This document shows, piece by piece, positions 8,670 to 16,847 of a stretch of 64,000 nucleotides of DNA (position 1 is its first letter; every line of letters begins with the position of its first letter). Location of the stretch: contig NZ_AEUE01000002.1 of assembly GCF_000186705.1 (NCBI RefSeq), positions 62,001 to 126,000 on the forward strand. Reading direction: 5' to 3'. The translations under genes and the position numbers were made by a program. The notes under the pieces were generated by a model. That model saw only the letters and a list, made by a program, of their open reading frames with translations, made no database searches and had not been told where the DNA came from. This stretch comes from Citromicrobium sp. JLT1363. Lineage in GTDB: Bacteria > Pseudomonadota > Alphaproteobacteria > Sphingomonadales > Sphingomonadaceae.

Positions 8670-9628
8670 TCGACGGGCGCGGCAGCACGCCGCAGCCGGT
8701 CGTTGATCGCCTTGCCCACCCCTTCCCCGGGTACTTGCGCGACCGCGATACGCGGCTTTTGCGATCCGGCGGCCTTGTGCAGGCACGCATAGAGGTTCCG
8801 CGCGGCTTCGCCGAGATCGCCGCCAGCCGACAGCGTGACGTCACCCCGCGTTGCGCCGAAGCCGATCATGAACTCGTCCGTTTCGGGACGCGTGACGCCA
8901 AGGCGCAAAGGTTTGCCCGGAGCGTAATGGCTGGCGAGCTGACCTGGCGCTTCGAGCGTTCTGCCCTCCCCCGGAGCGGGCATATCCTTCCCGAAATACT
9001 GGCGATGCAGCGCGTCGAGGTCGATGGGGCCCGCGCGCAGTTCTTCCCACGATCCGTCGTCGCGGATCGCCAGAATCGATGATTCGACCCCGGCCTCGGT
9101 CGGCCCGGCGTCGAGCACCAGGTCTATCCGTCCGTCCAGCGACGCCAGCACATGGTCTGCCGATGTCGGGCTGATGAACCCGCTGCGGTTGGCGGAGGGT
9201 GCGGCCAGCGGAAAGTCCACCGCCGCCAGCAGCTGCTGCATCGCGGGATGGGCCGGGCAGCGCAGAGCAACCGTTGGCAGGCCTGCCGTCACGGCCGGCG
9301 CCAATCCTGCATCCGGCCTGGAGGGAATCACCACGGTCAGCGGCCCCGGCCAGGCCGTCTCTACGGCGGTCTGCGCGGCGTTGGACCATCGGGCATATCG
9401 CGCCGCCTGCTCTTCGTCGCCGACGTGGACAATCAGCGGATTGAAGCTCGGCCGGCCTTTCGCCGCGAATATCCGCGCCACCGCTTCTTCCCTATCGGCG
9501 CGGGCCGCGAGGCCGTAGACCGTCTCGGTCGGCACGGCGACCAAACCGCCGGCGTGCAGGATCTCGGCTGCGCGGGCGATTCCCGCCGCATCGGCCAATA
9601 CCTTTTCCGTAACGTATTTGCGGTCCAT
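8651..9628 (-). CDS. L-threonylcarbamoyladenylate synthase (Sua5/YrdC family)
   Basis: A 325-residue enzyme making threonylcarbamoyl-AMP from threonine, bicarbonate and ATP, the first step of the universal t6A37 tRNA modification. The YrdC domain (about 15-195) shows LVAVPTETVYGLAA and KGRPSFNPLIVHV, the nucleotide and threonine-binding signatures, followed by a linker with the SPGQLASHYAP-like motif (here APGQLASHYAPGKP) and a Sua5 C-terminal domain to the end. It is therefore the long Sua5 type rather than the short TsaC. It converges on the small lipoprotein gene with a 19-base overlap and is divergent from the acyl-CoA dehydrogenase. Confidence 0.93.
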   Translation of the reverse strand: MDRKYVTEKVLADAAGIARAAEILHAGGLVAVPTETVYGLAARADREEAVARIFAAKGRPSFNPLIVHVGDEEQAARYARWSNAAQTAVETAWPGPLTVVIPSRPDAGLAPAVTAGLPTVALRCPAHPAMQQLLAAVDFPLAAPSANRSGFISPTSADHVLASLDGRIDLVLDAGPTEAGVESSILAIRDDGSWEELRAGPIDLDALHRQYFGKDMPAPGEGRTLEAPGQLASHYAPGKPLRLGVTRPETDEFMIGFGATRGDVTLSAGGDLGEAARNLYACLHKAAGSQKPRIAVAQVPGEGVGKAINDRLRRAAAPVDQSSGS

Positions 9629-9678
9629 CCCTGCGCGCTATATCCGGCAGTCAAGAAAACCAAGAGGACGCCCCCGCA

Positions 9679-11418
9679 ATGACCTACAAGCCCGCCACCC
9701 AGGACCAGCTGCTCGCCATTCGCGCCAATGCCCGGATCGCCGAGCTGGCGCAGAGCGAGCGCTTTGCCGCAGCCGAGCCCGACCTGGTCGAGGCGATCGT
9801 CGAAGGCGTGGGCCAGTTCGCCGCGGGCGAATGGGCCCCGCTCAACCGCAAGGGCGACCTCGAAGGCGCGAAGCTGGAAAACGGTGTCGTGCGCCTGCCC
9901 GACGGATTCGAGCAGGCCTACCAGGCCTATGTCGAGCAGGGCTGGAACGCGATTGCGGGCGTTGCCGAACATGGCGGGCAGGGCCTGCCCTTCACGCTAG
10001 CGTGCAACGTGCTGGAAAACCTGGGCACGGCGAACATGGCGCTGAACCTGCTGCCCATGCTCTCGGTCGGGGCGATTGAGGCGCTGCAGGCGCACGGAAC
10101 GGCGGAGCAGCAGGCGCGCTACCTGCCCGATCTGATCAGCGGGGCATGGTCGGGCACGATGAACCTGACCGAGCCGCAGGCGGGCAGCGACGTGGGTGCA
10201 CTGCGCACCACCGCCCACCTGATCGAGGATGGCGAGCACGCCGGGAAATACCGGATCAAGGGCCAGAAGATCTACATCACCTGGGGCGAGCACGACCTGG
10301 CGGAGAACATCATCCACCTGGTTCTGGCGCGCCTGCCGGATGCGCCCGAGGGAAGCCGTGGCATCTCGCTCTTCCTCGTGCCCAAGTATCACCTGAAGGA
10401 CGACGGCACGCCCGGCGCGCGCAACGATGTCCGCTGTGTCAGCATCGAACACAAGCTGGGGATCAACGCTTCGCCCACCTGCGTCATGTCGTATGGCGAC
10501 GACGACGCGTGCATCGGCGAACTTGTTGGTGCAGAGAACCGCGGGCTCGCAGCAATGTTCACGATGATGAACAACGCCCGGATCAATGTGGGTTCGCAGG
10601 GTGTCCAGATTGCCGAACGCGCGACGCAGCAGGCGGTCGCCTATGCGCTCGAGCGGGTGCAGTCGGCCCGCGCGGGTGCAGAGGACCGCACGCCGGTGGC
10701 CATCATGGACCATCCGGACGTGCGGCGCATGCTGTTGCGGATGCGCTCGCTCACCGAAGCGATGCGCGGTCTGCTCTATTACACCGCCGGACAGGTCGAC
10801 CGGGGCGATGTCGGCGATGCGAACGCGCGCGCCCGTGCCGAAGTGCTCGTCCCCATGCTCAAGGCCTGGGCGACGGATACGGGGATCGAGGTCGCCTCGC
10901 TGGGCATCCAGGTGCACGGCGGCATGGGCTTCGTGGAGGAAACCGGGGCGGCGCAGCACTGGCGCGACAGCCGGATTGCTCCGATCTATGAAGGCACCAA
11001 CGGCATCCAGGCCGCCGATCTGGTCACGCGCAAGCTCGGGCTGGAAGACGGTGAGGCCCTGCAGAAGCTGTTTGCCGATATCGCCCGCGATGCGAGCGAC
11101 GAAGCGCAGCTGAAGGCGCTGGCTGGCGAATGCGCCGCGATTGCCAAGTGGATGCGCGAAGATGCTTCGCTAGACGATCGGCTGGCGGGCAGCGTGCCCT
11201 TCACGGCGATGTGCGCCGTGGCGGTTGCCGGGTGGACGCTGGTGCAACAGCACCGCGCGATGAACGACAGCAAGGACGCGAGCCGCAAGCACGCCAAGCG
11301 CGTCACGATGCGTTTCTTCCTCGATCATATCGTGCCCGAGGCGATGGGCCTCAAGGCCTCGGCCACCGCGGGCGCAAGCCTGCTCTACGAGATCGACGGC
11401 AGCGTTCTGGCGGCCTGA
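9679..11418 (+). CDS. Acyl-CoA dehydrogenase, DmdC-like (large FAD-dependent type)
   Basis: A 579-residue flavoprotein that oxidises an acyl-CoA to the 2-enoyl-CoA. It has the extended N-terminal domain (1-40), the middle FAD-contact segments NLTEPQAGSDVGALRTTA and KIYITWGEHD, and the C-terminal domain with the catalytic glutamate Glu438 in IYEGTNGIQ. Length and sequence style match the subgroup annotated as 3-methylmercaptopropionyl-CoA dehydrogenase (DmdC) and its fatty-acid relatives. With no other dmd gene nearby the true substrate cannot be fixed from sequence; medium or long fatty acyl-CoA is as likely. Confidence 0.9.
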   Translation: MTYKPATQDQLLAIRANARIAELAQSERFAAAEPDLVEAIVEGVGQFAAGEWAPLNRKGDLEGAKLENGVVRLPDGFEQAYQAYVEQGWNAIAGVAEHGGQGLPFTLACNVLENLGTANMALNLLPMLSVGAIEALQAHGTAEQQARYLPDLISGAWSGTMNLTEPQAGSDVGALRTTAHLIEDGEHAGKYRIKGQKIYITWGEHDLAENIIHLVLARLPDAPEGSRGISLFLVPKYHLKDDGTPGARNDVRCVSIEHKLGINASPTCVMSYGDDDACIGELVGAENRGLAAMFTMMNNARINVGSQGVQIAERATQQAVAYALERVQSARAGAEDRTPVAIMDHPDVRRMLLRMRSLTEAMRGLLYYTAGQVDRGDVGDANARARAEVLVPMLKAWATDTGIEVASLGIQVHGGMGFVEETGAAQHWRDSRIAPIYEGTNGIQAADLVTRKLGLEDGEALQKLFADIARDASDEAQLKALAGECAAIAKWMREDASLDDRLAGSVPFTAMCAVAVAGWTLVQQHRAMNDSKDASRKHAKRVTMRFFLDHIVPEAMGLKASATAGASLLYEIDGSVLAA

Positions 11419-11430
11419 GGCCGCAGCCCG

Positions 11431-12894
11431 TCAGTTGCCCATCGGGTTGAATTCGCGGGCAAATTCGTCGGTGAAGGCCTCACGCGGGTCGCCCTTCAAC
11501 TCGGTCTGCGGTTGCAGCCGGTCTCCCTCGATCCGCTCGAGCGCAGGGGCGGGCTTCGCTCCCGGCGCGATCACGTGCCAGATGATCCCGGCCGTATCGT
11601 CGCTGACCAGCAGACCGCCGTCTTCGGTGAATTCGACCCAGGTCGGGCGGCCGCGCGTCTCGCCATCACCATTGAGAAAACTGCCCAGCACGCTGACCGG
11701 CTTGCCGAGCGGATTCCCCCGCTCGTCGAAGCGGATGAACACGACGTCGTAGCCCGAGGGCGGCTTGCGGTTCCAGGAGCCGTGGCGCGCGACGAAGGCG
11801 CCACGGGCAAACTTGTCGCCCAGGCGGTGCCCTTCCTCAGCGAATGCGAGGCCGAGAGCCGCGACGTGGGGCCCCAGGGCATATTCGGGGTAGCGCGCAT
11901 ATTCGGTGAGGAAGTTGGGCATCGGCGCTTCGACACGGCGGTCGCGCGTGTTCTTGTAGTAGAGCCACGGCCAACCGTAATTCGCGCCGATCGGTACGTT
12001 GGTCAGGTAGTCGGGGACGAGATCGCCGCCGAGCATGTCGCGCTCGTTCACGGTGGTCCACAGCTCGTCCGACAGGGGATTCCAGTCAAGACCATTGGGG
12101 TTGCGCAGGCCTGTGGCGTAGGGGCGCTGCGAGCCATCTTCGAGCGTATATTCCCAGATCATCGCTCGGCCATCTTCGGCTTCCATGCCGTTTTCGGCGA
12201 TATTGCTTGCCGAACCCACTGCGACATAGATCCGCCCGCCGTCGGGCGAGAGGATGATGTTTCGCATCCAGTGATTTCCAGCGGCGGGAAGGTCCATCAA
12301 CTTGCGCGGTTCGCCCTCCAGCGTGGGCGATCCCAGCTCGTAGTCGAAAGCGAGCAGCGCGTCGTGGTTGGCGATGTAGAGCGTGCCATCGCGATAGGCC
12401 ATGCCGGAGGGCGAATCGAGCCCGTCTTCGCGCAAGACCCGCTTGATATCGGCATCGCCGTCGCCATCGGTGTCACGCAGAAGAACCAGCTTGTCGGGCG
12501 AAGGCTCTCCGGCTCCGGCGCGGCCCATCAGGGTCTTCATGATGAAGCCCTCTATCCCGCCGACATCGCGCGGCGGGCTGTTGGTCAGCGTCACGAGGAT
12601 ATCGCCATTGGGCAGGCGGTACAGGATGCGCGGATGGTCGAGGCCTTCCGCAAAACGCGTCACCTGCAGGCCTTCTGCCGCTTCGGGTACCTCGCCTTCG
12701 TCCCAGCCGACAGGTTCCGCCACGTTGATCGTCGGAAACCATTCGCTTTCCGGCTCGACCAGCGTCGGATCCGTGCCGGAAACCTCGTCCACGGTCAGTT
12801 CGGCGGGGCTGCCGCGCAGCAGCAGGGCGATGGCGATCGCGGCCAGCACGATGATGACGAGAAGCGCGATGCCGATATTGCGAAGAATCTTCAT
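11431..12894 (-). CDS. PQQ-dependent sugar (sorbosone/glucose) dehydrogenase-like beta-propeller protein
   Basis: A 487-residue protein with an N-terminal membrane anchor (about 6-27) and a six-bladed propeller of the soluble PQQ glucose dehydrogenase / L-sorbosone dehydrogenase family in the periplasm. Visible motifs include GLDHPRILYRLPNGDILVT near the start, the NHWMRNIILSPDG blade, RNPNGLDWNP and GANYGWPW. The frame could start 19 codons upstream, but ATG 12894 gives a normal signal anchor. The substrate and use of PQQ are inferred from family only; no PQQ synthesis genes are in this window. Convergent with the acyl-CoA dehydrogenase, 12 bases apart. Confidence 0.85.
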   Translation of the reverse strand: MKILRNIGIALLVIIVLAAIAIALLLRGSPAELTVDEVSGTDPTLVEPESEWFPTINVAEPVGWDEGEVPEAAEGLQVTRFAEGLDHPRILYRLPNGDILVTLTNSPPRDVGGIEGFIMKTLMGRAGAGEPSPDKLVLLRDTDGDGDADIKRVLREDGLDSPSGMAYRDGTLYIANHDALLAFDYELGSPTLEGEPRKLMDLPAAGNHWMRNIILSPDGGRIYVAVGSASNIAENGMEAEDGRAMIWEYTLEDGSQRPYATGLRNPNGLDWNPLSDELWTTVNERDMLGGDLVPDYLTNVPIGANYGWPWLYYKNTRDRRVEAPMPNFLTEYARYPEYALGPHVAALGLAFAEEGHRLGDKFARGAFVARHGSWNRKPPSGYDVVFIRFDERGNPLGKPVSVLGSFLNGDGETRGRPTWVEFTEDGGLLVSDDTAGIIWHVIAPGAKPAPALERIEGDRLQPQTELKGDPREAFTDEFAREFNPMGN

Positions 12895-12968
12895 GCACCC
12901 GAAATAGGCCGCCACCACCCCCGCGGCAATCGCCAAACCGAAACGCCGCAATCAGGAGCTCACCGCCG

Positions 12969-13451
12969 ATGTTCGATTTCTCCCTTCCCGCCGACACTCC
13001 GGATGAGGAACGCTACCGCGAACTCGCCAATGCGGCGGACGCACTGACCGACGGCGAATCCGACGCTGTGGCGAACATGGCGAACCTCGCCGCACTGATC
13101 TGGAGCTTCGTGCCCGATCTGAACTGGGCGGGATTCTACCGGGTCATGGGCGACGAACTGGTGCTGGGCCCCTTCGTGGGCCGCCCCGCCTGCATCCGTA
13201 TCCCATTTGGTCAGGGCGTATGCGGTACGGCGGCCGCCAGCGGGGAAACCCAGCGGATCGAGGATGTGCACGCCTTCCCCGGCCATATTGCATGCGATGG
13301 CGCCAGCGCTTCCGAACTGGTCGTGCCGGTGATGCGCGATGGGCAGGTGATCGCGGTGATCGACCTGGACAGTCCGCACAAGGCGCGCTTCCGCGAAAGC
13401 GATTCACGAGGGATTGAGGCGCTCGCCGAACGGATCGCAGATCGGATCTGA
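12969..13451 (+). CDS. GAF-domain free methionine-(R)-sulfoxide reductase
   Basis: A 160-residue single GAF domain that reduces free L-methionine-(R)-sulfoxide. The three reactive cysteines are Cys75, Cys85 and Cys109, with the same 10 and 24 residue spacing as Cys84/94/118 of E. coli fRMsr; the sequence around them is GRPACIRIPFGQGVCG and GHIACD. This points to an active oxidative-repair enzyme rather than a sensory GAF protein. It is divergent from the sugar dehydrogenase-like gene. Confidence 0.93.
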   Translation: MFDFSLPADTPDEERYRELANAADALTDGESDAVANMANLAALIWSFVPDLNWAGFYRVMGDELVLGPFVGRPACIRIPFGQGVCGTAAASGETQRIEDVHAFPGHIACDGASASELVVPVMRDGQVIAVIDLDSPHKARFRESDSRGIEALAERIADRI

Positions 13452-13517
13452 TCTGCGCGATCTGCCCCAGTGCGGGACAGGCGATTTCTGCGGCCAATCG
13501 CGCAGGGAGCGAATGCG

Positions 13518-13532
13518 GTAACCCTTTCTTAA
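13518..13532. promoter_or_regulatory. CtrA-like site, one mismatch
   Basis: GTAA-CCCTTTC-TTAA differs by one base from TTAA-N7-TTAA. It lies 53 bases upstream of the glycine-zipper gene. Weak on its own; noted because an exact site occurs at 2388. Confidence 0.25.
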
Positions 13533-13584
13533 GACTTTATGAGGGGCCGCATTTCGAGGCCCCTGCGAGAAAGGTGCGCCTGTC

Positions 13585-14406
13585 ATGCGATCGATCATCA
13601 TTGCCGGCTCTCTGGCGCTTGCAGGCATCGCGGCGCCCGCTTCTGCGCAATATTACGCCGCGCCCGAGCAGCCCACCTATTCGGCGCCCCAGGCAGCCCC
13701 AATTGCATATTACCGCACCCTGCCCGCGTTGCCATCCGGCTATGATCGGACCGACTGGATGCGCGACTGCCATGCCTATTTCGACGAGCGGCGGCGGAGA
13801 GGCCGCGATGGTGCGGTGATCGGCGGGTTGATTGGCGGCGCAGGCGGTGCGGTGCTCGGAAACGAATTGGCGGAGGACGGCTCGCGCCTGACCGGAACGC
13901 TGATCGGTGGCGGAATTGGCGGCATCGCGGGCGCGGTAATCGGTTCGCTGATCGCGCGTGGCGGCGATGACGAGCGGCTCGACTGTGATGGCTGGCTGAC
14001 CGAATACCGCCGGGTTTACTCCGATCAGGCCGACTACGGATACGGGTATGGTGACGGCGGATATGCCGACGACTACGCCTATCGCGAAGGCGGATATTAC
14101 CGAGACGATTACGGCTATGGCTACCGCTCGGCGCCCGTGCAGTATTACGGCTATCGCCAGGGGGGCGGCTACGGGGCCGGTTACGGCTACGCGGCGGGTG
14201 GCGGTGGCGGCTACGTGACCACCCAGTCAGGTGGCGTCGTGGTCGTCATCGAGGATCGCGGCGAACTCTATGTTCCTGTTATACGGGAAGAAATCGTCGA
14301 AGAATACTACGAGGTCGAAGAGCGGGAGATCGTACGCGAACGGGTGATCGAACGCGAGCGGCAGCCGCGACCGGACAAGCGGATCAAGTACGTCAAGCAG
14401 CGCTAG
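13585..14406 (+). CDS. Glycine-zipper 2TM-domain envelope protein
   Basis: A 273-residue exported protein with a signal peptide cleaved after ASA (about residue 21). Residues 75-125 form a glycine-zipper block (GAVIGGLIGGAGGAVLGNELA, then GTLIGGGIGGIAGAVIGSLI), as in outer-membrane lipoprotein SlyB-like and Rickettsia 17-kDa antigen families. Residues 145-215 are Tyr/Gly-rich and low complexity, and the C-terminus is a run of alternating Glu/Arg/Val ending in basic residues. Function unknown; probably membrane-associated. Its end converges on parB, 52 bases away, with only a weak CGGGCG/CGCCCG hairpin between. Confidence 0.8.
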   Translation: MRSIIIAGSLALAGIAAPASAQYYAAPEQPTYSAPQAAPIAYYRTLPALPSGYDRTDWMRDCHAYFDERRRRGRDGAVIGGLIGGAGGAVLGNELAEDGSRLTGTLIGGGIGGIAGAVIGSLIARGGDDERLDCDGWLTEYRRVYSDQADYGYGYGDGGYADDYAYREGGYYRDDYGYGYRSAPVQYYGYRQGGGYGAGYGYAAGGGGGYVTTQSGGVVVVIEDRGELYVPVIREEIVEEYYEVEEREIVRERVIERERQPRPDKRIKYVKQR

Positions 14407-14458
14407 TGCCGAGTGAGGCTGCACGGGCGCCACATCGCCCGCCTCCGCATGCGAGCGG

Positions 14459-15439
14459 TCAGATTTCGCCGCCGGTGAGCCGCTGACAGAGCAGATCGAG
14501 CTGGTCGAGAGTTTTGTAGCGGATGGTGATCGCGCCCGAACGCGGGTCCGCATCCGGCTTGATCGAAAGCGACATGCCGAGAAATTCCTCGAGGTGACGC
14601 TCGACTGCCTCGATATCGGCATTCGTCTGTTGCGGAGCGCCGTTTCCACCTGCGGCAGCGGATTTCTTCCCGGCCGGCTTCGCGCGGACCTTCTTTTCAA
14701 CCTCACGGACCGACAGGTTCTTCGACACCGCCTCCTGGGCAAGCTCTTCGGCCCGGTCGTGCCCGATCAGGGCGCGAGCATGGCCCATGCTGAGTTTGCC
14801 CAGCTCGACCAGCTGAATGACCGGCTCCGGCAAGGCGAGCAGCCTCTGAAGGTTTGCAACATGGCTCCGCGATTTGTCGACCAGCTCGGCAATGTCCGCC
14901 TGGCTCATCTCCTCCTCTTCGGAGAGATGCTGGTAGGCGCGGGCTTCCTCTATGGGATTGAGATCTTCGCGCTGGATATTCTCGATCAGCGCAATGGCCA
15001 TCACCTCACGACGGTCGAGATCGCGGACGATTGCAGGAATTTCGTGCAGATTCGCGCGCTGCGCAGCCCGCCAGCGGCGTTCGCCGGCGACCAGCTGATA
15101 CCGCCCCTTGCGCTCGAGCGGACGCACGATGATGGGCTGGATCACCCCGCGGCGCGCAATGGATTTGGCGAGTTCCTCCAGCGCGTCTTCTTCGAAGATC
15201 TTGCGCGGCTGACCGGGCAGGGGTTCGATCCGGGCAACCGGAATCGAGGCTAGCCCGCTGGCCGTCGAAGGGCCGGGCTCATTGGCTCCGCCGGTTCCCG
15301 TGCCCAGAGTCGTGCCACCTTCTGAGGGGGCGATCGATTCCTCGCGCTGGGTCTCGCCCAGCAGGGCCCCCAACCCCCGGCCCAGCTTGCGCTTGCTGCG
15401 ATCGGGCGTTGCTTCGGCTGGCACAGGCTTGGTGCTCAT
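14459..15439 (-). CDS. parB: Chromosome partitioning protein ParB
   Basis: A 326-residue CTP-dependent DNA clamp that loads at parS and spreads to form the partition complex. Seen: N-terminal LGRGLGALLGE peptide (about 17-27) that stimulates ParA, the ParB/Srx CTPase domain with GERRWRAA (the GxxRR box) and IPAIVRDL, a helix-turn-helix DNA-binding domain with MSQADIAELVDKSRSHVAN, and a C-terminal dimerisation domain. The frame is open to 15613, but ATG 15439 follows GGAAAGGA and overlaps the parA stop by 4 bases. Four parS sites lie in the three genes just upstream. Confidence 0.97.
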   Translation of the reverse strand: MSTKPVPAEATPDRSKRKLGRGLGALLGETQREESIAPSEGGTTLGTGTGGANEPGPSTASGLASIPVARIEPLPGQPRKIFEEDALEELAKSIARRGVIQPIIVRPLERKGRYQLVAGERRWRAAQRANLHEIPAIVRDLDRREVMAIALIENIQREDLNPIEEARAYQHLSEEEEMSQADIAELVDKSRSHVANLQRLLALPEPVIQLVELGKLSMGHARALIGHDRAEELAQEAVSKNLSVREVEKKVRAKPAGKKSAAAGGNGAPQQTNADIEAVERHLEEFLGMSLSIKPDADPRSGAITIRYKTLDQLDLLCQRLTGGEI

Positions 15440-16212
15440 GCTGCTTTCCTTTCCGGGGGCAGGCGACCGAGCAATTCTCTCGCCAGCGACATGTAGGCGC
15501 GGCTTCCCGCACACGAATGATCGTAAATGAGGGCAGGCAAGCCATGGCTCGGCGCCTCCGACAGGCGGACGTTGCGCGGAATGACCGTATCGAACACCAG
15601 ACCGCCCAGACATTCGCGCACGTCTTCAGCCACCTGGTCGGTCAGCCGGTTGCGACGATCGAACATGGTCAGCGTAACCCCGATAATCTTGAGCGAGGGA
15701 TTGATGCCCTGCTGAACGCGCTCCACCGTCTGCAGGAGCTGGCTGAGACCCTCGAGCGCAAAGAATTCGCATTGCAGCGGTACGAGAAGTGAGTCCGCGG
15801 CACTCAGGGCGTTCAGCGTCAGCAGGCCGAGCGAAGGCGGGCAGTCGATGAAGCAGACATCATATCCCTCGGCGTTAGCGAGCGCGTTCTTGAGGCGGTC
15901 CACCCGGTCGCTTTCCCCCACCAGCTCGACCTCGGCGCCGCTGAGGTCTTGCGTGGCCGGGATCACGTCGAGCTTCGGGATCCGCGTCGCCTGCGCGCAC
16001 TGGGCGGCGGTGGCCTCGTCCATCAGCATGTCATAGACGGAATAGTCGCGGTCGTGACTGGGAATACCCAGACCCGTGGAGGCGTTGCCCTGCGGGTCCA
16101 TGTCCACCAGCAATGTGCGCCAGCCCGTCGCCGCGATGGCGGTTGCGATGTTGATCGCGGTGGTCGTCTTGCCGACCCCGCCCTTCTGATTGGCGATCGC
16201 AATGCAAATCAT
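15436..16212 (-). CDS. parA: Chromosome partitioning ATPase ParA
   Basis: A 258-residue deviant Walker ATPase that forms the nucleoid-bound gradient moving ParB-parS complexes. The deviant Walker A KGGVGKTT is at 10-17 with the signature Lys10, Walker A' is in LLVDMDPQGN, and Walker B in CFIDCPPSLG. It overlaps rsmG upstream and parB downstream by 4 bases each, so rsmG-parA-parB is probably one translationally coupled unit, the order known in Caulobacter and most alphaproteobacteria. Confidence 0.97.
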   Translation of the reverse strand: MICIAIANQKGGVGKTTTAINIATAIAATGWRTLLVDMDPQGNASTGLGIPSHDRDYSVYDMLMDEATAAQCAQATRIPKLDVIPATQDLSGAEVELVGESDRVDRLKNALANAEGYDVCFIDCPPSLGLLTLNALSAADSLLVPLQCEFFALEGLSQLLQTVERVQQGINPSLKIIGVTLTMFDRRNRLTDQVAEDVRECLGGLVFDTVIPRNVRLSEAPSHGLPALIYDHSCAGSRAYMSLARELLGRLPPERKAA

Positions 16213-16847
16213 CTGCGGCTCCCGACTTTGGGTCGGCCCGCGCCGACGAGGATGGCAGCGTCCCGGCTAGTGACCGATTGTTTCACGTGAAACATGCTGC
16301 GCAGCGGAGAATCAAGCTCGTCCCTTTCCTGCGCTGCCGACCGCCCCTTGGGCAAGACCCATGTCGTGTCGGCAGTGGAAAAGCGGGCGGACAATCTGAG
16401 TAGTTCGCCCAGGGGAGCGAAAGCACGTGCGCTAATCACCGACGCGTCGAAGGTGTCGATCGCCTGCAAGCGCGCACCCAGAACACGACAATTATTCAAG
16501 CCAAGGCTGGCAATGATGGATTCAAGCCACTCGACCCGTCGCTTGCGCGATTCGACGAGAAAATGCGGGAGGTCGGGCCGCATGATCGCCGTCACCACGC
16601 CCGGGAGACCGGCGCCGGTCCCCAGGTCCAGCCAGGGCCCCGGTGTTTCACGTGGAACACAATCGAGCAACTGCGCGCTATCCGCGAAGTGGCGCTGCCA
16701 GAGGGTTTCGACTGTCGAGCGTGCGATCAGGTTCTGGTTCTTCGATTCAGCAAGCAGCGCTTCTCCGAAGCGCTCCATCTTGGCCAAGGCCTCTGGCGAA
16801 CACCGTTCCGCAACATAGGCGCGTGCCGCGTCTTCGCTATCGATCAT
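16209..16847 (-). CDS. rsmG: 16S rRNA (guanine-527-N7)-methyltransferase RsmG
   Basis: A 212-residue SAM-dependent methyltransferase that modifies G527 in the 530 loop of 16S rRNA. The SAM-binding motif is [13 protein letters not shown] (72-84); [13 protein letters not shown] and WVLPKGRSA follow as in the family. It overlaps mnmG by 4 bases upstream and parA by 4 bases downstream. Two parS palindromes lie inside it: one codes VPRET near residue 65, the other codes the MFHVKQ peptide near residue 186. Confidence 0.96.
   Translation of the reverse strand: MIDSEDAARAYVAERCSPEALAKMERFGEALLAESKNQNLIARSTVETLWQRHFADSAQLLDCVPRETPGPWLDLGTGAGLPGVVTAIMRPDLPHFLVESRKRRVEWLESIIASLGLNNCRVLGARLQAIDTFDASVISARAFAPLGELLRLSARFSTADTTWVLPKGRSAAQERDELDSPLRSMFHVKQSVTSRDAAILVGAGRPKVGSRR
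16279..16294. other. parS centromere site 1 (perfect 16-mer)
   Basis: TGTTTCACGTGAAACA is a perfect palindrome and a full match to the bacterial parS consensus TGTTNCACGTGAAACA. It lies near the 3' end of rsmG, 67 bases upstream of the parA start codon. Confidence 0.95.
16644..16659. other. parS centromere site 2
   Basis: TGTTTCACGTGGAACA, read on the other strand TGTTCCACGTGAAACA, matches the consensus with the allowed variable base. Inside rsmG. Confidence 0.9.

Noticed and set aside
11512-13047. 511-codon plus-strand frame over the sugar dehydrogenase-like gene
   Set aside because: Antisense shadow of a gene with clear propeller motifs.
14424-14441. CGGGCG/CGCCCG hairpin as parB terminator
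   Set aside because: Six-base stem without a T-run; could arise by chance in this composition.
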